Assembly (NCBI GenBank): GCA_030151365.1
Contig: JASLDW010000071.1
Span: 22,123 to 86,122, forward strand
Source of the DNA: Lysobacter sp.
GTDB taxonomy: Bacteria; Pseudomonadota; Gammaproteobacteria; Xanthomonadales; Xanthomonadaceae
Reading direction: 5' to 3'
Length of the DNA: 64,000 nt
The notes under the pieces are model-generated. The model was given only the letters and a program-made list of their open reading frames with translations, was not told the origin of the DNA and did no database searches. The position numbers and the translations under genes were made by a program. Positions within the stretch are counted from its first letter, which is position 1; each line of letters starts with the position of its first letter. This document shows, one piece after another, positions 27,504 through 35,172 of the stretch.

Positions 27504-28505
27504 ATGGAGGCGGCCACCACCCATGGTGCCGCCGCGCCGTCCGTGGAAGGTTGGGCGGCGACGTTCCTGGTGATCTGCTACCGCATGCAGGACACCGTGC
27601 TGGAGGCGCTGGATGGCGCGTTGGCGCAGACGGTGCCGTGCGAGATCATCGTGTCGGACGACAGTTCCGGCGACGACACGCTCGCGCGCGTGCGTCGTCG
27701 CCTGGAAGGTTATGCCGGCCCGCATCGGGTGATCGTGCGAAGTACGCCCGGCAACCTCGGCCTGTGCCCGCACATGCAAGGCCTGGCCGACATGGCCTCG
27801 GCGCCGATCCTCTTCAATTCGGCGGGCGACGACGTTTCCACCCCGGATCGGGTGGCGAAGACGCTGGCCGAGTTCGCCGCGCACCCGCAGGCGCAGATCG
27901 TCGGATCGCGCACCGACGACATCGATGCCCAGGGGAATCTGATCGAAGCCGGTGCCCGCGGATTGCCGCGGGTGGTCGACCAGCGCTGGCTGATCCGTCG
28001 CGGCAAGCTCGCCACCATCCTCGGCGCGACCATGGCGTTGCGGCGCGATCTCTTCCTGCGGTTCCCGCCGCTGCTGGGCCGTGTCGAGGACAACATGCTG
28101 ATGCTGCGCGGCGCCCTGGTGGGCGAATGCCGCTGCCTGCCGGAGGCGTTGATCCGCTATCGTCGCCACGGCAGCAATCTCGGCGACTGGGTGTTCGATC
28201 GCAGCGAGGCCGGTTACGACGGCTGGGTGCGGCGCCAGCGGCGCGTCGCCGACATGTACCTGGAAATCGCCGACGACCAGCGTCGCTGCATCGAAGCGAG
28301 CCCGGGGTTGCCGGATGAGCGCCTGCGCCTCGGCGACCGCTTGCAGCGGCTGTATCGACTGGAAGCCGAGCAGCGCATCGCGATGATCGAGCGTCCGCGC
28401 CGCGAATGGATCGGGCCATTGCTGCGCGGATTGCGCACCGAAGGGCTCAGGCGCAAGAGCGCCGAGCGGATCTTGAAGTTGCTGTTGCCGCGGAGCCGTT
28501 TTTGA
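27504..28505 (+). CDS. GT2 family glycosyltransferase
   Basis: 333 residues. The GT-A nucleotide-sugar fold is visible: FLVICYRMQDTVLEALDGAL, IIVSDDSSGDD (donor-binding Asp pair) and LFNSAGDDVSTPDRVAK with the DxD-like GDD. There is no membrane segment, so it acts at the cytosolic face. Donor and acceptor are unknown. It starts six bases after the maeB stop and overlaps the next GT gene by one base (TGATG), so the two glycosyltransferases are coupled. They probably decorate a surface polysaccharide; no polymerase or flippase gene is close by. Confidence 0.82.
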   Translation: MEAATTHGAAAPSVEGWAATFLVICYRMQDTVLEALDGALAQTVPCEIIVSDDSSGDDTLARVRRRLEGYAGPHRVIVRSTPGNLGLCPHMQGLADMASAPILFNSAGDDVSTPDRVAKTLAEFAAHPQAQIVGSRTDDIDAQGNLIEAGARGLPRVVDQRWLIRRGKLATILGATMALRRDLFLRFPPLLGRVEDNMLMLRGALVGECRCLPEALIRYRRHGSNLGDWVFDRSEAGYDGWVRRQRRVADMYLEIADDQRRCIEASPGLPDERLRLGDRLQRLYRLEAEQRIAMIERPRREWIGPLLRGLRTEGLRRKSAERILKLLLPRSRF

Positions 28506-30229
28506 TGGGAAGCGCCACGAAGACAAACGGTCGCGAAGGCGAACGCCCGGCCCCCGGGAAGTGGGAGCTGGCGTATTCGGATTGGGTGCGACGCCATGAC
28601 ACGCCCGATGCCGCGACGATCGCGGCATTCCAGGCGCGCGCCCGGCGACTGCAGGATGGGCCGCTGCTTTCGTTGCTGATGCCGGTCTACAACCCGAGGC
28701 CGGAATGGCTGGCGGAAGCGATCGATTCGATCATTGCCCAGGCCTATCCGCACTGGCAGCTGTGCATCGCCGATGATTGCTCGACCGATCCGAGCGTGCC
28801 GGAGATCCTTGCAGAGTACGCCAAGCGGGATGCGCGCATATGCGTGAAACGCCGGGAACGCAACGGCCATATATCGGCTGCATCGAATACCGCACTCGAG
28901 ATGGCAGAAGCCGAATGGTCGGTCCTGGTGGATCACGACGACCTCCTCCCCGCACACGCGTTGCTGGTGGTTGCGGAGACCCTCGTGCGTTTTCCTCATG
29001 CACGCATCATTTACAGCGACGAGGACAAGCTGGATGCCTCCACCGGGCTGCGATGCCAGGCGTACTTCAAGCCCGACTGGAATCCCGAGCTTGCCTGCAG
29101 CTATAACTTGATCTCGCACCTCGGGGTCTACTCGACCGATTTGCTGCGCGAAGTCGGTGGGTTCCGGGAAGGCTTCGAGGGATCCCAGGATTATGACCTG
29201 GCCTTGCGCTGCATCGATCGGATCGACCGCAAGGCGGTCCTGCATGTCCCCCAGGTGTTGTATCACTGGCGCATACATGCGGACAGCACTGCAAGCAGCA
29301 ATGCCACCAAGCCTTACGCGCTGGATGCCGGCGCGCGCGCACTTGCCGAACATTTCCAGCGCCGTGGACGCGATGCAGAGGTGACATCGCATCCCAGCGG
29401 GCGCTATTTCGTGACGGACAAGGGGCCGCTGCCCGCGTGGCATGCAGTGATGGTGGGTGGCTCCGTGCCGCCTGATGGAGCGCGGGCTTTCGACATGCGT
29501 ATCCCTCCCGCATCGGTGCGCGCAACGTCAGTTGCGAATTTGCGCGAAACGCTTGCCCGACTCCCCACCGGGGATGTCGCGGTCATGCTCGGGCCGCTTT
29601 GCAGTTTGCCCGATGCGACCGGTTTGGAGCGTTTGTTGCGGATGTCGATGCAGCCGGACGTCGGGCTGGTGGGCCCGAAGCTGGTTTCCAAGACCGGACG
29701 CGTCGTTGGTGGCGGTTTGATCGCAGGGCTTGGCGGTCGGCTGTTCGGCGCCATCCATTACGGCGCAAGGGCGGATGATGCAGGCTATTACGCGCGCGCG
29801 GACGCCTCGCAGGACTTATCGATCCTGGATGGCGGCTGCCTTGTGGGACGAGTTGGCGTTCTGGCTGCACTTCCTTCCGGAGCATCGTATGGCCGTGCGC
29901 GCGTGGCGTTGATTGATCTCGCATTGCGGGCGGCGGCAACGGGCCGGCGTCTGGTATGGATGCCTTCCGTGCGCGCCCAGTGCGGCTGGCCCACGGCAAA
30001 AAATCGCCTGGCGGGATGGTGGCGCAATCGCCGGGAATCCCGCGATATCGCGCGGTTGGCATCGCAATGGCCCGATCTTTTGCGGCCTGATCCGGCCTTC
30101 AATCCCAATCTTTCGCTCGAATCGATGCGCAGCATGCTCGTTGCGGGTCAACCGCGGGTGGCGTTGGATTTGCCATGGTTCGAGCAGGAGCAGGCAAGTT
30201 ATCTCGCGCGCCGGATTCCTGACGCTTGA
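28505..30229 (+). CDS. GT2 family glycosyltransferase with a degenerate second GT half
   Basis: 574 residues. The first GT2 domain (about 55-290) has LLMPVYNPRPEWLAEAIDSI, CIADDCSTDPSVPEI, SVLVDHDDLLPAH and IIYSDEDKLDA, typical of rhamnosyl/galactosyl GT2 enzymes. Residues about 370-480 (VGLVGPKLVSKTGRVVGGGL and LDGGCLVGRVGVLAAL) match the central part of a second GT2 domain, but the donor-binding half before it is not recognisable. The family often has two active GT modules; here the second looks eroded. Base composition is somewhat lower in GC than in the neighbouring genes. It ends directly against the stop of the opposite-strand GT gene. Confidence 0.82.
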   Translation: MGSATKTNGREGERPAPGKWELAYSDWVRRHDTPDAATIAAFQARARRLQDGPLLSLLMPVYNPRPEWLAEAIDSIIAQAYPHWQLCIADDCSTDPSVPEILAEYAKRDARICVKRRERNGHISAASNTALEMAEAEWSVLVDHDDLLPAHALLVVAETLVRFPHARIIYSDEDKLDASTGLRCQAYFKPDWNPELACSYNLISHLGVYSTDLLREVGGFREGFEGSQDYDLALRCIDRIDRKAVLHVPQVLYHWRIHADSTASSNATKPYALDAGARALAEHFQRRGRDAEVTSHPSGRYFVTDKGPLPAWHAVMVGGSVPPDGARAFDMRIPPASVRATSVANLRETLARLPTGDVAVMLGPLCSLPDATGLERLLRMSMQPDVGLVGPKLVSKTGRVVGGGLIAGLGGRLFGAIHYGARADDAGYYARADASQDLSILDGGCLVGRVGVLAALPSGASYGRARVALIDLALRAAATGRRLVWMPSVRAQCGWPTAKNRLAGWWRNRRESRDIARLASQWPDLLRPDPAFNPNLSLESMRSMLVAGQPRVALDLPWFEQEQASYLARRIPDA

Positions 30230-31195
30230 TCAAAGCAATTTGCTGGTCGCGAGCGGGGGTTCGTGGCGCGCGCGCTCGGATTTGCGACGAACGCGGCTAA
30301 GCAACTTGAGCGCCTTGATCCAGCCAGGCGTTGACGCAGGGGGCAATTGCCGGCGATGGCGCCAGAGGACTCTGGCCATCGGAGTCAGGTGGCCATCTTC
30401 GGCGGCTTGCATCGCATTCGCGAAGCCGTTGGCGAAATCATGGCCGCGCAAGCCGCTGCGCGCATAGGCGCGCGCGAGAAACATGCGCTCGGCGATCCAG
30501 CGGCGGTTGCGCGAAGGCGGTTTGGCGTGGGCGGATGCCGTGCCGAGCGTGGTCGCGGTCGTGGCATGGCGCCGGAACTGCACCAATGGCGCATCGAGAT
30601 AATTCACGCCGGCACGACCGGCCGCGCACAGGGCCAGCCACCAATCGTGGTACAGCCCTTCGGGCACGGCGCCCGCGACGTGGAGCAAATCGCGCCGGAA
30701 CAGGCAGGCATGCCCGGAAATCGTGTTCTGGAACAACAGCGGAGTCGGGTCCCGGCCCGCGAACATGGCGAAATCGCAGGACACCCGCCTTCCCAGCGGC
30801 CGGCCCGCGGCATCGACGTATTCGGAATCGCAATAGGCGAGGTCGGCATCGCCCAGCGCATCGACCAGTCGGCGCAATTTGTCGGGGTGCCAGACATCGT
30901 CCTGGTCGCTGGGCGCCACCAGTGCGCCCCTGCCCATCGCCATCACTTTCTCGAAGCTGCGCAGGTGGCCGAGATTGTGTTCGTTGCGATGCACCTGTAC
31001 GCGGGGATCGCGCGCGGCGTACTCCTGCAGGATCGCCACGCTGTCGTCCGACGAGCCGTCGTCGAGCGCGATTACCTCCAACGGCACGTCGCGCTGGGCC
31101 AGGATCGAGTCGAGTTGGGCCGGCAGGTAAGCGGCGCCGTTGTAGGTACACAGCGCAACAGTGACCAGCGGCGTGGCGGATGTGTCGGAAGTCAT
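30230..31195 (-). CDS. GT2 family glycosyltransferase
   Basis: 321 residues. VTVALCTYNGAAYLPAQLDS, VIALDDGSSDDSVAI and VAPSDQDDVWHPDKL (DxD-type motif) mark a GT-A fold resembling rhamnosyltransferases; CDFAMFAGRDPTPLLFQNTISGHA continues the domain. It is soluble and cytosolic. It is convergent with the two-GT unit (no gap between the stop codons) and divergent from aceE, so it has its own promoter in 31196-31337. The donor sugar is unknown. Confidence 0.84.
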   Translation of the reverse strand: MTSDTSATPLVTVALCTYNGAAYLPAQLDSILAQRDVPLEVIALDDGSSDDSVAILQEYAARDPRVQVHRNEHNLGHLRSFEKVMAMGRGALVAPSDQDDVWHPDKLRRLVDALGDADLAYCDSEYVDAAGRPLGRRVSCDFAMFAGRDPTPLLFQNTISGHACLFRRDLLHVAGAVPEGLYHDWWLALCAAGRAGVNYLDAPLVQFRRHATTATTLGTASAHAKPPSRNRRWIAERMFLARAYARSGLRGHDFANGFANAMQAAEDGHLTPMARVLWRHRRQLPPASTPGWIKALKLLSRVRRKSERARHEPPLATSKLL

Positions 31196-31243
31196 GGTTG
31201 CATGCTAACGGTCACATCTTTCATTTGGATAGTCGGGAAGCAA

Positions 31244-31270
31244 ATAAATATTGCCCGGGTTTAAATTAAA
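31244..31270. promoter_or_regulatory. AT-flanked CCCGGG element upstream of aceE, shared with the E2-E3 operon
   Basis: ATAAATATTGCCCGGGTTTA plus an AT-rich tail forms an island of A/T in GC-rich DNA around the palindrome CCCGGG (31254-31259). The reverse complement closely matches the element before the E2 gene (55494-55518): 17 of 22 aligned positions agree around TTTAA(A)CCCGGG..ATATT. Both lie 70-90 bases before a PDH gene start. It also sits between aceE and the divergent GT gene. A transcription-factor site for PDH control is the likely reading. Confidence 0.55.
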
Positions 31271-31298
31271 TCGCTGCGTGGAAGGACGCCGTGCTTGC

Positions 31299-31304
31299 TA
31301 GACT
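31299..31304 (+). promoter_or_regulatory. -10 element TAGACT before aceE
   Basis: TTGCTAGACT ends at 31304, 29 bases downstream of the AT-rich tail of the shared PDH element. It would give a leader of about 27 bases. If the element upstream is bound by an activator, the lack of a -35 hexamer is explained. Confidence 0.45.
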
Positions 31305-31337
31305 CCCTCGACACGCCACTGAACCAAGGTGCCCGCG

Positions 31338-34034
31338 ATGGACTGGCTGAACGACCTCCTGCAGAACGATCCCGACCCGACCGAAACCCGCGAATGGATC
31401 GAATCCATCAAGTCGGTGATCGACGTGCGCGGTCCCGAACGCGCGCACCAGTTGCTGGAAGACATGGTCGAGATGACCCGTCGCACCGGCGTGCAGCTGC
31501 CGTTCTCGCCGACCACCGGCTACTTCAACACCATCCCGGTGTGGAAGGAACCGAAGCTGCCGGGCGATGCCCACATGGAATGGCGCATCCGTTCGATGAT
31601 CCGCTGGAACGCGATGGCGATGGTGGTGCGCGCCAACCGCAAGCCGGGCGACCTCGGCGGCCACATCGCCAGCTTCGCCTCGAGCGCCACGCTCTATGAC
31701 GTCGGCTTCAACCACTTCTGGCGCGCGCCGGGTCCGGATCACCCGGGTGATTTGATCGGCGTCCAAGGCCACAGCTCGCCGGGCATCTATTCGCGCGCCT
31801 TCCTCGAAGGCCGCATCAGCGAGGACCAGCTCGACCACTTCCGCATGGAAGTCGACGGCAAGGGCATCAGCTCGTACCCGCACCCGTGGCTGATGCCGGA
31901 CTTCTGGCAGCTGCCGACGGTGTCGATGGGCCTCGGCCCGATCGCCGCGATCTACCAGGCGCGCCACTGGAAGTACCTGGAAGCGCGCGGCCTGATGCCG
32001 AAGAGCAACCGCAAGGTCTGGTGCTTCCTCGGCGACGGTGAAACCGACGAGCCGGAATCGCTGGGCGCGATTTCCGTCGCCGGCCGCGAAGGCCTCGACA
32101 ATCTGGTCTTCGTCATCAACTGCAACCTGCAGCGCCTCGACGGTCCGGTGCGCGGCAACGGCAAGATCATCCAGGAACTGGAAGGCCAGTTCCGCGGCGC
32201 CGGCTGGAACGTGCTGAAGGTGGTCTGGGGCAGCTACTGGGATCCGCTCCTGGCGCAGGACAAGGACGGCGTCCTCAAGAAGCTGATGATGGAAACGCTG
32301 GACGGCGAATACCAGAACTGCAAGGCCTTCGGTGGCGCCTACACGCGCGAACACTTCTTCGGCAAGTATCCGGAGACGGCCAAGCTGGTCGCCAACATGA
32401 GCGACGAGGACATCTGGCACCTCAACCGCGGCGGCCACGATCCGCACAAGGTCTACGCGGCCTACGACGCTGCGATGAAGACCGAAGGCGTGCCGACGGT
32501 GATCCTGGCCAAGACCGTGAAGGGCTACGGCATGGGCGGCGCCGGCGAGGCGCTGAATCCCACCCACCAGACCAAGAAGCTCGACAACGAATCGGTGCTG
32601 GAATTCCGCGACCGCTTCAAGCTCGAGAAGGACCTGCCGGAAGAACTGTTCAAGGACGGCAAGGTGCCGTTCCTCAACCCGGGCAAGGATTCGCCGGAAG
32701 TCCAGTACATGCTGGAGCGCCGCAAGGCGCTCGGCGGCTTCCTGCCGCAGCGCCGGCGCAAGGCCAGCACCTCGCTGGAAGTGCCGAAGCTGGAAACCTT
32801 CGAGCGTTTGCTGAAGTCGACCGGCGATCGCGAGATCAGCACCACGATGGCCTTCGTGCAGGCGCTCAACATCGTCCTGCGCGACAAGCAGGTCGGTCCG
32901 CGCTGTGTGCCGATCGTCGCCGACGAGGCGCGCACCTTCGGCATGGAAGGCATGTTCCGCCAGATCGGCATCTACGCGCCGCAGGGCCAGAAGTACAAGC
33001 CGGTCGACGCCGACCAGCTGATGTTCTACCGCGAGGACGCGACCGGGCAGGTGCTGGAAGAAGGCATCACCGAAGCCGGCGCGTTCGCCTCGTGGATGGC
33101 GGCGGCGACCAGCTACAGCACGAACGACCTGCAGATGCTGCCGTTCTACATTTACTACTCGATGTTCGGTTTCCAGCGCATCGGCGACGCAGCGTGGCAG
33201 GCGGCGGACATGCGCGCGCGCGGCTTCCTGCTCGGCGGCACCGCGGGTCGCACCACACTCAACGGCGAAGGCCTGCAGCACGAGGATGGCCAGAGCCACA
33301 TCCAGACCAGCTTCATCCCCAACTGCCGCAGCTACGATCCGACCTTCGGCTACGAAGTGGTGACCATCGTCCAGTACGGCATGCAGCGCATGCTTGCCGA
33401 GCAGCACGACGAGTACTACTACATCACCCTGATGAACGAGAACTACGCGCATCCGGATATGCCGGAAGGCAGCGCGGAGGGGATCATCAAGGGCATGTAC
33501 CTGCTGCGCGAAGGCGAGAAGTCCAAGAAGGGCGGCCTGCGCGTGCAGCTGATGGGCAGCGGCACCATCCTGCGCGAAGTAATCGCGGCGGCGGAATTGC
33601 TCAAGAAGGAATTCAGCGTCGACGCCGACATCTGGAGCTGTCCGAGCTTCACCGAACTCGCGCGCGACGGCGAGGACGCGACGCGCTACAACCGCCTGCA
33701 TCCCACCGCCAAGGACAAGCGCGTGCCGCACGTGACCAGGTTGCTGACAGGTCGCGAAGGTCCGGCGATCGCCGCCACCGACTATGTGCGCACCTTCGCC
33801 AACCAGATCCGCGAGTTCGTGCCGATGCGTTACGTCGTGCTCGGCACCGACGGCTTCGGTCGCAGCGATACCCGCGCCAACCTGCGCCGCCACTTCGAGG
33901 TCGATCGCAACCACGTCGCCTTCGCCGCGGTGTCGGCGCTGGCCGAGGAAGGCAAGCTGACCGCCAAGGATGTCGAGAAGGCGATCAAGCTGTTCGGGAT
34001 TGATGTGGAGAAGCCGAATCCGTTGGGGGTTTGA
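31338..34034 (+). CDS. aceE: Pyruvate dehydrogenase E1 component, homodimeric type
   Basis: 898 residues. With thiamine diphosphate it decarboxylates pyruvate and acetylates the lipoyl group of E2. The thiamine-binding motif is GDGETDEPES..., the family text GGHIASFASSATLYDVGFNH and GVQGHSSPGIYSRAFLEGR near residues 110-160, and the C-terminal transketolase domain ends with VLGTDGFGRSDTRANLRRHF. Length fits AceE. The start ATG at 31338 is preceded by AAGG; a GTG three codons earlier is less likely. Its E2 and E3 partners are 21 kb away. A strong terminator follows at 34056-34085. Confidence 0.96.
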   Translation: MDWLNDLLQNDPDPTETREWIESIKSVIDVRGPERAHQLLEDMVEMTRRTGVQLPFSPTTGYFNTIPVWKEPKLPGDAHMEWRIRSMIRWNAMAMVVRANRKPGDLGGHIASFASSATLYDVGFNHFWRAPGPDHPGDLIGVQGHSSPGIYSRAFLEGRISEDQLDHFRMEVDGKGISSYPHPWLMPDFWQLPTVSMGLGPIAAIYQARHWKYLEARGLMPKSNRKVWCFLGDGETDEPESLGAISVAGREGLDNLVFVINCNLQRLDGPVRGNGKIIQELEGQFRGAGWNVLKVVWGSYWDPLLAQDKDGVLKKLMMETLDGEYQNCKAFGGAYTREHFFGKYPETAKLVANMSDEDIWHLNRGGHDPHKVYAAYDAAMKTEGVPTVILAKTVKGYGMGGAGEALNPTHQTKKLDNESVLEFRDRFKLEKDLPEELFKDGKVPFLNPGKDSPEVQYMLERRKALGGFLPQRRRKASTSLEVPKLETFERLLKSTGDREISTTMAFVQALNIVLRDKQVGPRCVPIVADEARTFGMEGMFRQIGIYAPQGQKYKPVDADQLMFYREDATGQVLEEGITEAGAFASWMAAATSYSTNDLQMLPFYIYYSMFGFQRIGDAAWQAADMRARGFLLGGTAGRTTLNGEGLQHEDGQSHIQTSFIPNCRSYDPTFGYEVVTIVQYGMQRMLAEQHDEYYYITLMNENYAHPDMPEGSAEGIIKGMYLLREGEKSKKGGLRVQLMGSGTILREVIAAAELLKKEFSVDADIWSCPSFTELARDGEDATRYNRLHPTAKDKRVPHVTRLLTGREGPAIAATDYVRTFANQIREFVPMRYVVLGTDGFGRSDTRANLRRHFEVDRNHVAFAAVSALAEEGKLTAKDVEKAIKLFGIDVEKPNPLGV

Positions 34035-34055
34035 ATTTTCCCGGATGCGGGGAAA

Positions 34056-34085
34056 GAAAAAAGCGGCCGGAAGGCCGCTTTTTTC
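34056..34085. terminator. Strong bidirectional Rho-independent terminator after aceE
   Basis: GAAAAAAGCGGCC (34056-34068) pairs perfectly with GGCCGCTTTTTTC (34073-34085) over a GGAA loop, giving an 8-bp GC-rich stem core (AAGCGGCC/GGCCGCTT) flanked by A- and T-runs on both sides. It can stop aceE transcripts and, from the other strand, the EVE-HNH gene that ends five bases beyond. Confidence 0.92.
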
Positions 34086-34090
34086 TTGGT

Positions 34091-35032
34091 TCAGGGAGAA
34101 AATCCTGCGAACAATTGGCGATGATGGTCGAGATACTTGGTTTGTTCAGCCGAAAATCGCTCTGTTTTGATGCTGCGTTTCAATGACCATCGGTTAAGTA
34201 CTTCATCCGGAAGTATGGGGCTTACGAGCATCTCGCCATCATTCTCGAAACTGATCAGATGGGCATCGAAGAGTGCGTCAATATGCGGCGAGAGCATGAT
34301 GCCGTTGTAGCCGCTGATTCGCTCTTCGTTGGAAGAGTCCTTCCAGGGTTTGATATGGCTGGCAATGAGTAGGCGGGGATCTGTTACGCCTGTCACGCGA
34401 CAGCTTGGATCGAGCAGCATTACGCGCTTCCGGAAAAGTCCTTGCCCAATGCGAGCTTTCGCAAGTTGTAATCGTTGGGTCTCCGGGATGGATGGGGTGT
34501 TTTCGATCAACGCTAAGTCGAAGAGTAGGCTTTCGTCAGTGAGCGGTATGTCAGGCAAAGGCGATGCAAAGACCGGATCCGCCTCCATTCGAAGTAGCGC
34601 GATCAACAAATCGCCAAACTCATCGGAAATGGAGGCAAGATAAATTCCCTGATTGCCATTGCCGTTAGGCTGTATCGGAGAGTAAGTGGCTGGCAAATGG
34701 AGGCGAATCGCATCCATATGATCTTTAGGCCGAATCGGAATCGGCGCACTAGAAAACTGCACATCGACAAGCCAGCCTTCATTTGCCCAGTAATCACCAA
34801 TCCTTCCGAATTCAGTCGGTTTTGGGCTTGCTGTTGCGGACTCAATGATCTGGCCAATGGCACCAATAAATCCAGCGGCATACGAGAAGACGATGTCGCC
34901 CGGTTGCACAAGCAGCATGTTGTCATAAGACTGGTTGCGTGCACCGTTTGCATTTCGTATGGGCGACCACAAATATCCGCCACGAACTTCGTGCTCGCGA
35001 GTTTGTTTATGGTTGACCCACCAGAACGCCAT
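34091..35032 (-). CDS. EVE-HNH endonuclease, predicted modified-DNA restriction enzyme
   Basis: 313 residues. Residues 1-130 resemble an EVE/PUA-like base-reading domain: FWWVNHKQTREHEVRGG, then QPGDIVFSYAAGFIGAIGQI. Residues about 205-275 form an HNH_2 nuclease: DPSCRVTGVTDPRLLIASHI, GYNGIMLSPHIDALFDAH, with His226, Asn243 and His250 as catalytic candidates. Stand-alone EVE-HNH fusions are predicted type IV-like enzymes that cut DNA with modified bases. GC content is visibly lower than in both neighbours, suggesting acquisition. The start ATG at 35032 has GAGGGG upstream and gives an EVE-like N-terminus; ATGs at 35092 and 35086 would add about 20 residues. Confidence 0.8.
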   Translation of the reverse strand: MAFWWVNHKQTREHEVRGGYLWSPIRNANGARNQSYDNMLLVQPGDIVFSYAAGFIGAIGQIIESATASPKPTEFGRIGDYWANEGWLVDVQFSSAPIPIRPKDHMDAIRLHLPATYSPIQPNGNGNQGIYLASISDEFGDLLIALLRMEADPVFASPLPDIPLTDESLLFDLALIENTPSIPETQRLQLAKARIGQGLFRKRVMLLDPSCRVTGVTDPRLLIASHIKPWKDSSNEERISGYNGIMLSPHIDALFDAHLISFENDGEMLVSPILPDEVLNRWSLKRSIKTERFSAEQTKYLDHHRQLFAGFSP

Positions 35033-35143
35033 GCATACCCCTCGATGCCAGGGTAGCAGAACCGTTCTCTCAGGTAGGGGATTCATCGTCAATGAGTCTG
35101 TCTAGCAGTTGTTAGCCTCAGCTGCCATCGTATTCACGGTCGC

Positions 35144-35157
35144 TGCAACATATTGCA
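35144..35157. promoter_or_regulatory. Inverted repeat TGCAA-CATA-TTGCA upstream of the MFS gene
   Basis: Perfect 5-bp arms separated by four bases lie 15 bases before the MFS exporter ATG and about 110 bases before the EVE-HNH start on the other strand. A second TTGCA-like half follows (ATGCACAA). This is a plausible repressor site for the exporter; no regulator gene is adjacent. Confidence 0.45.
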
Positions 35158-35172
35158 ATGCACAATAAGCGG

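Noticed and set aside
27504..31195. GT cluster as a genomic island or prophage part
   Set aside because: No integrase, transposase, tRNA or direct-repeat boundary was seen; composition shift is slight.
31329..31337. GTG three codons before the aceE ATG as start
   Set aside because: The ATG gives the usual AceE N-terminus and a better distance to the AAGG ribosome site.
31266..33914. An 882-codon minus-strand frame across aceE
   Set aside because: Shadow of aceE; no ribosome site, no domain pattern.
35033..35092. Longer N-terminus for the EVE-HNH protein
   Set aside because: The extra 20 residues do not look like an EVE start, while the ATG at 35032 has a GAGGGG site at good spacing.
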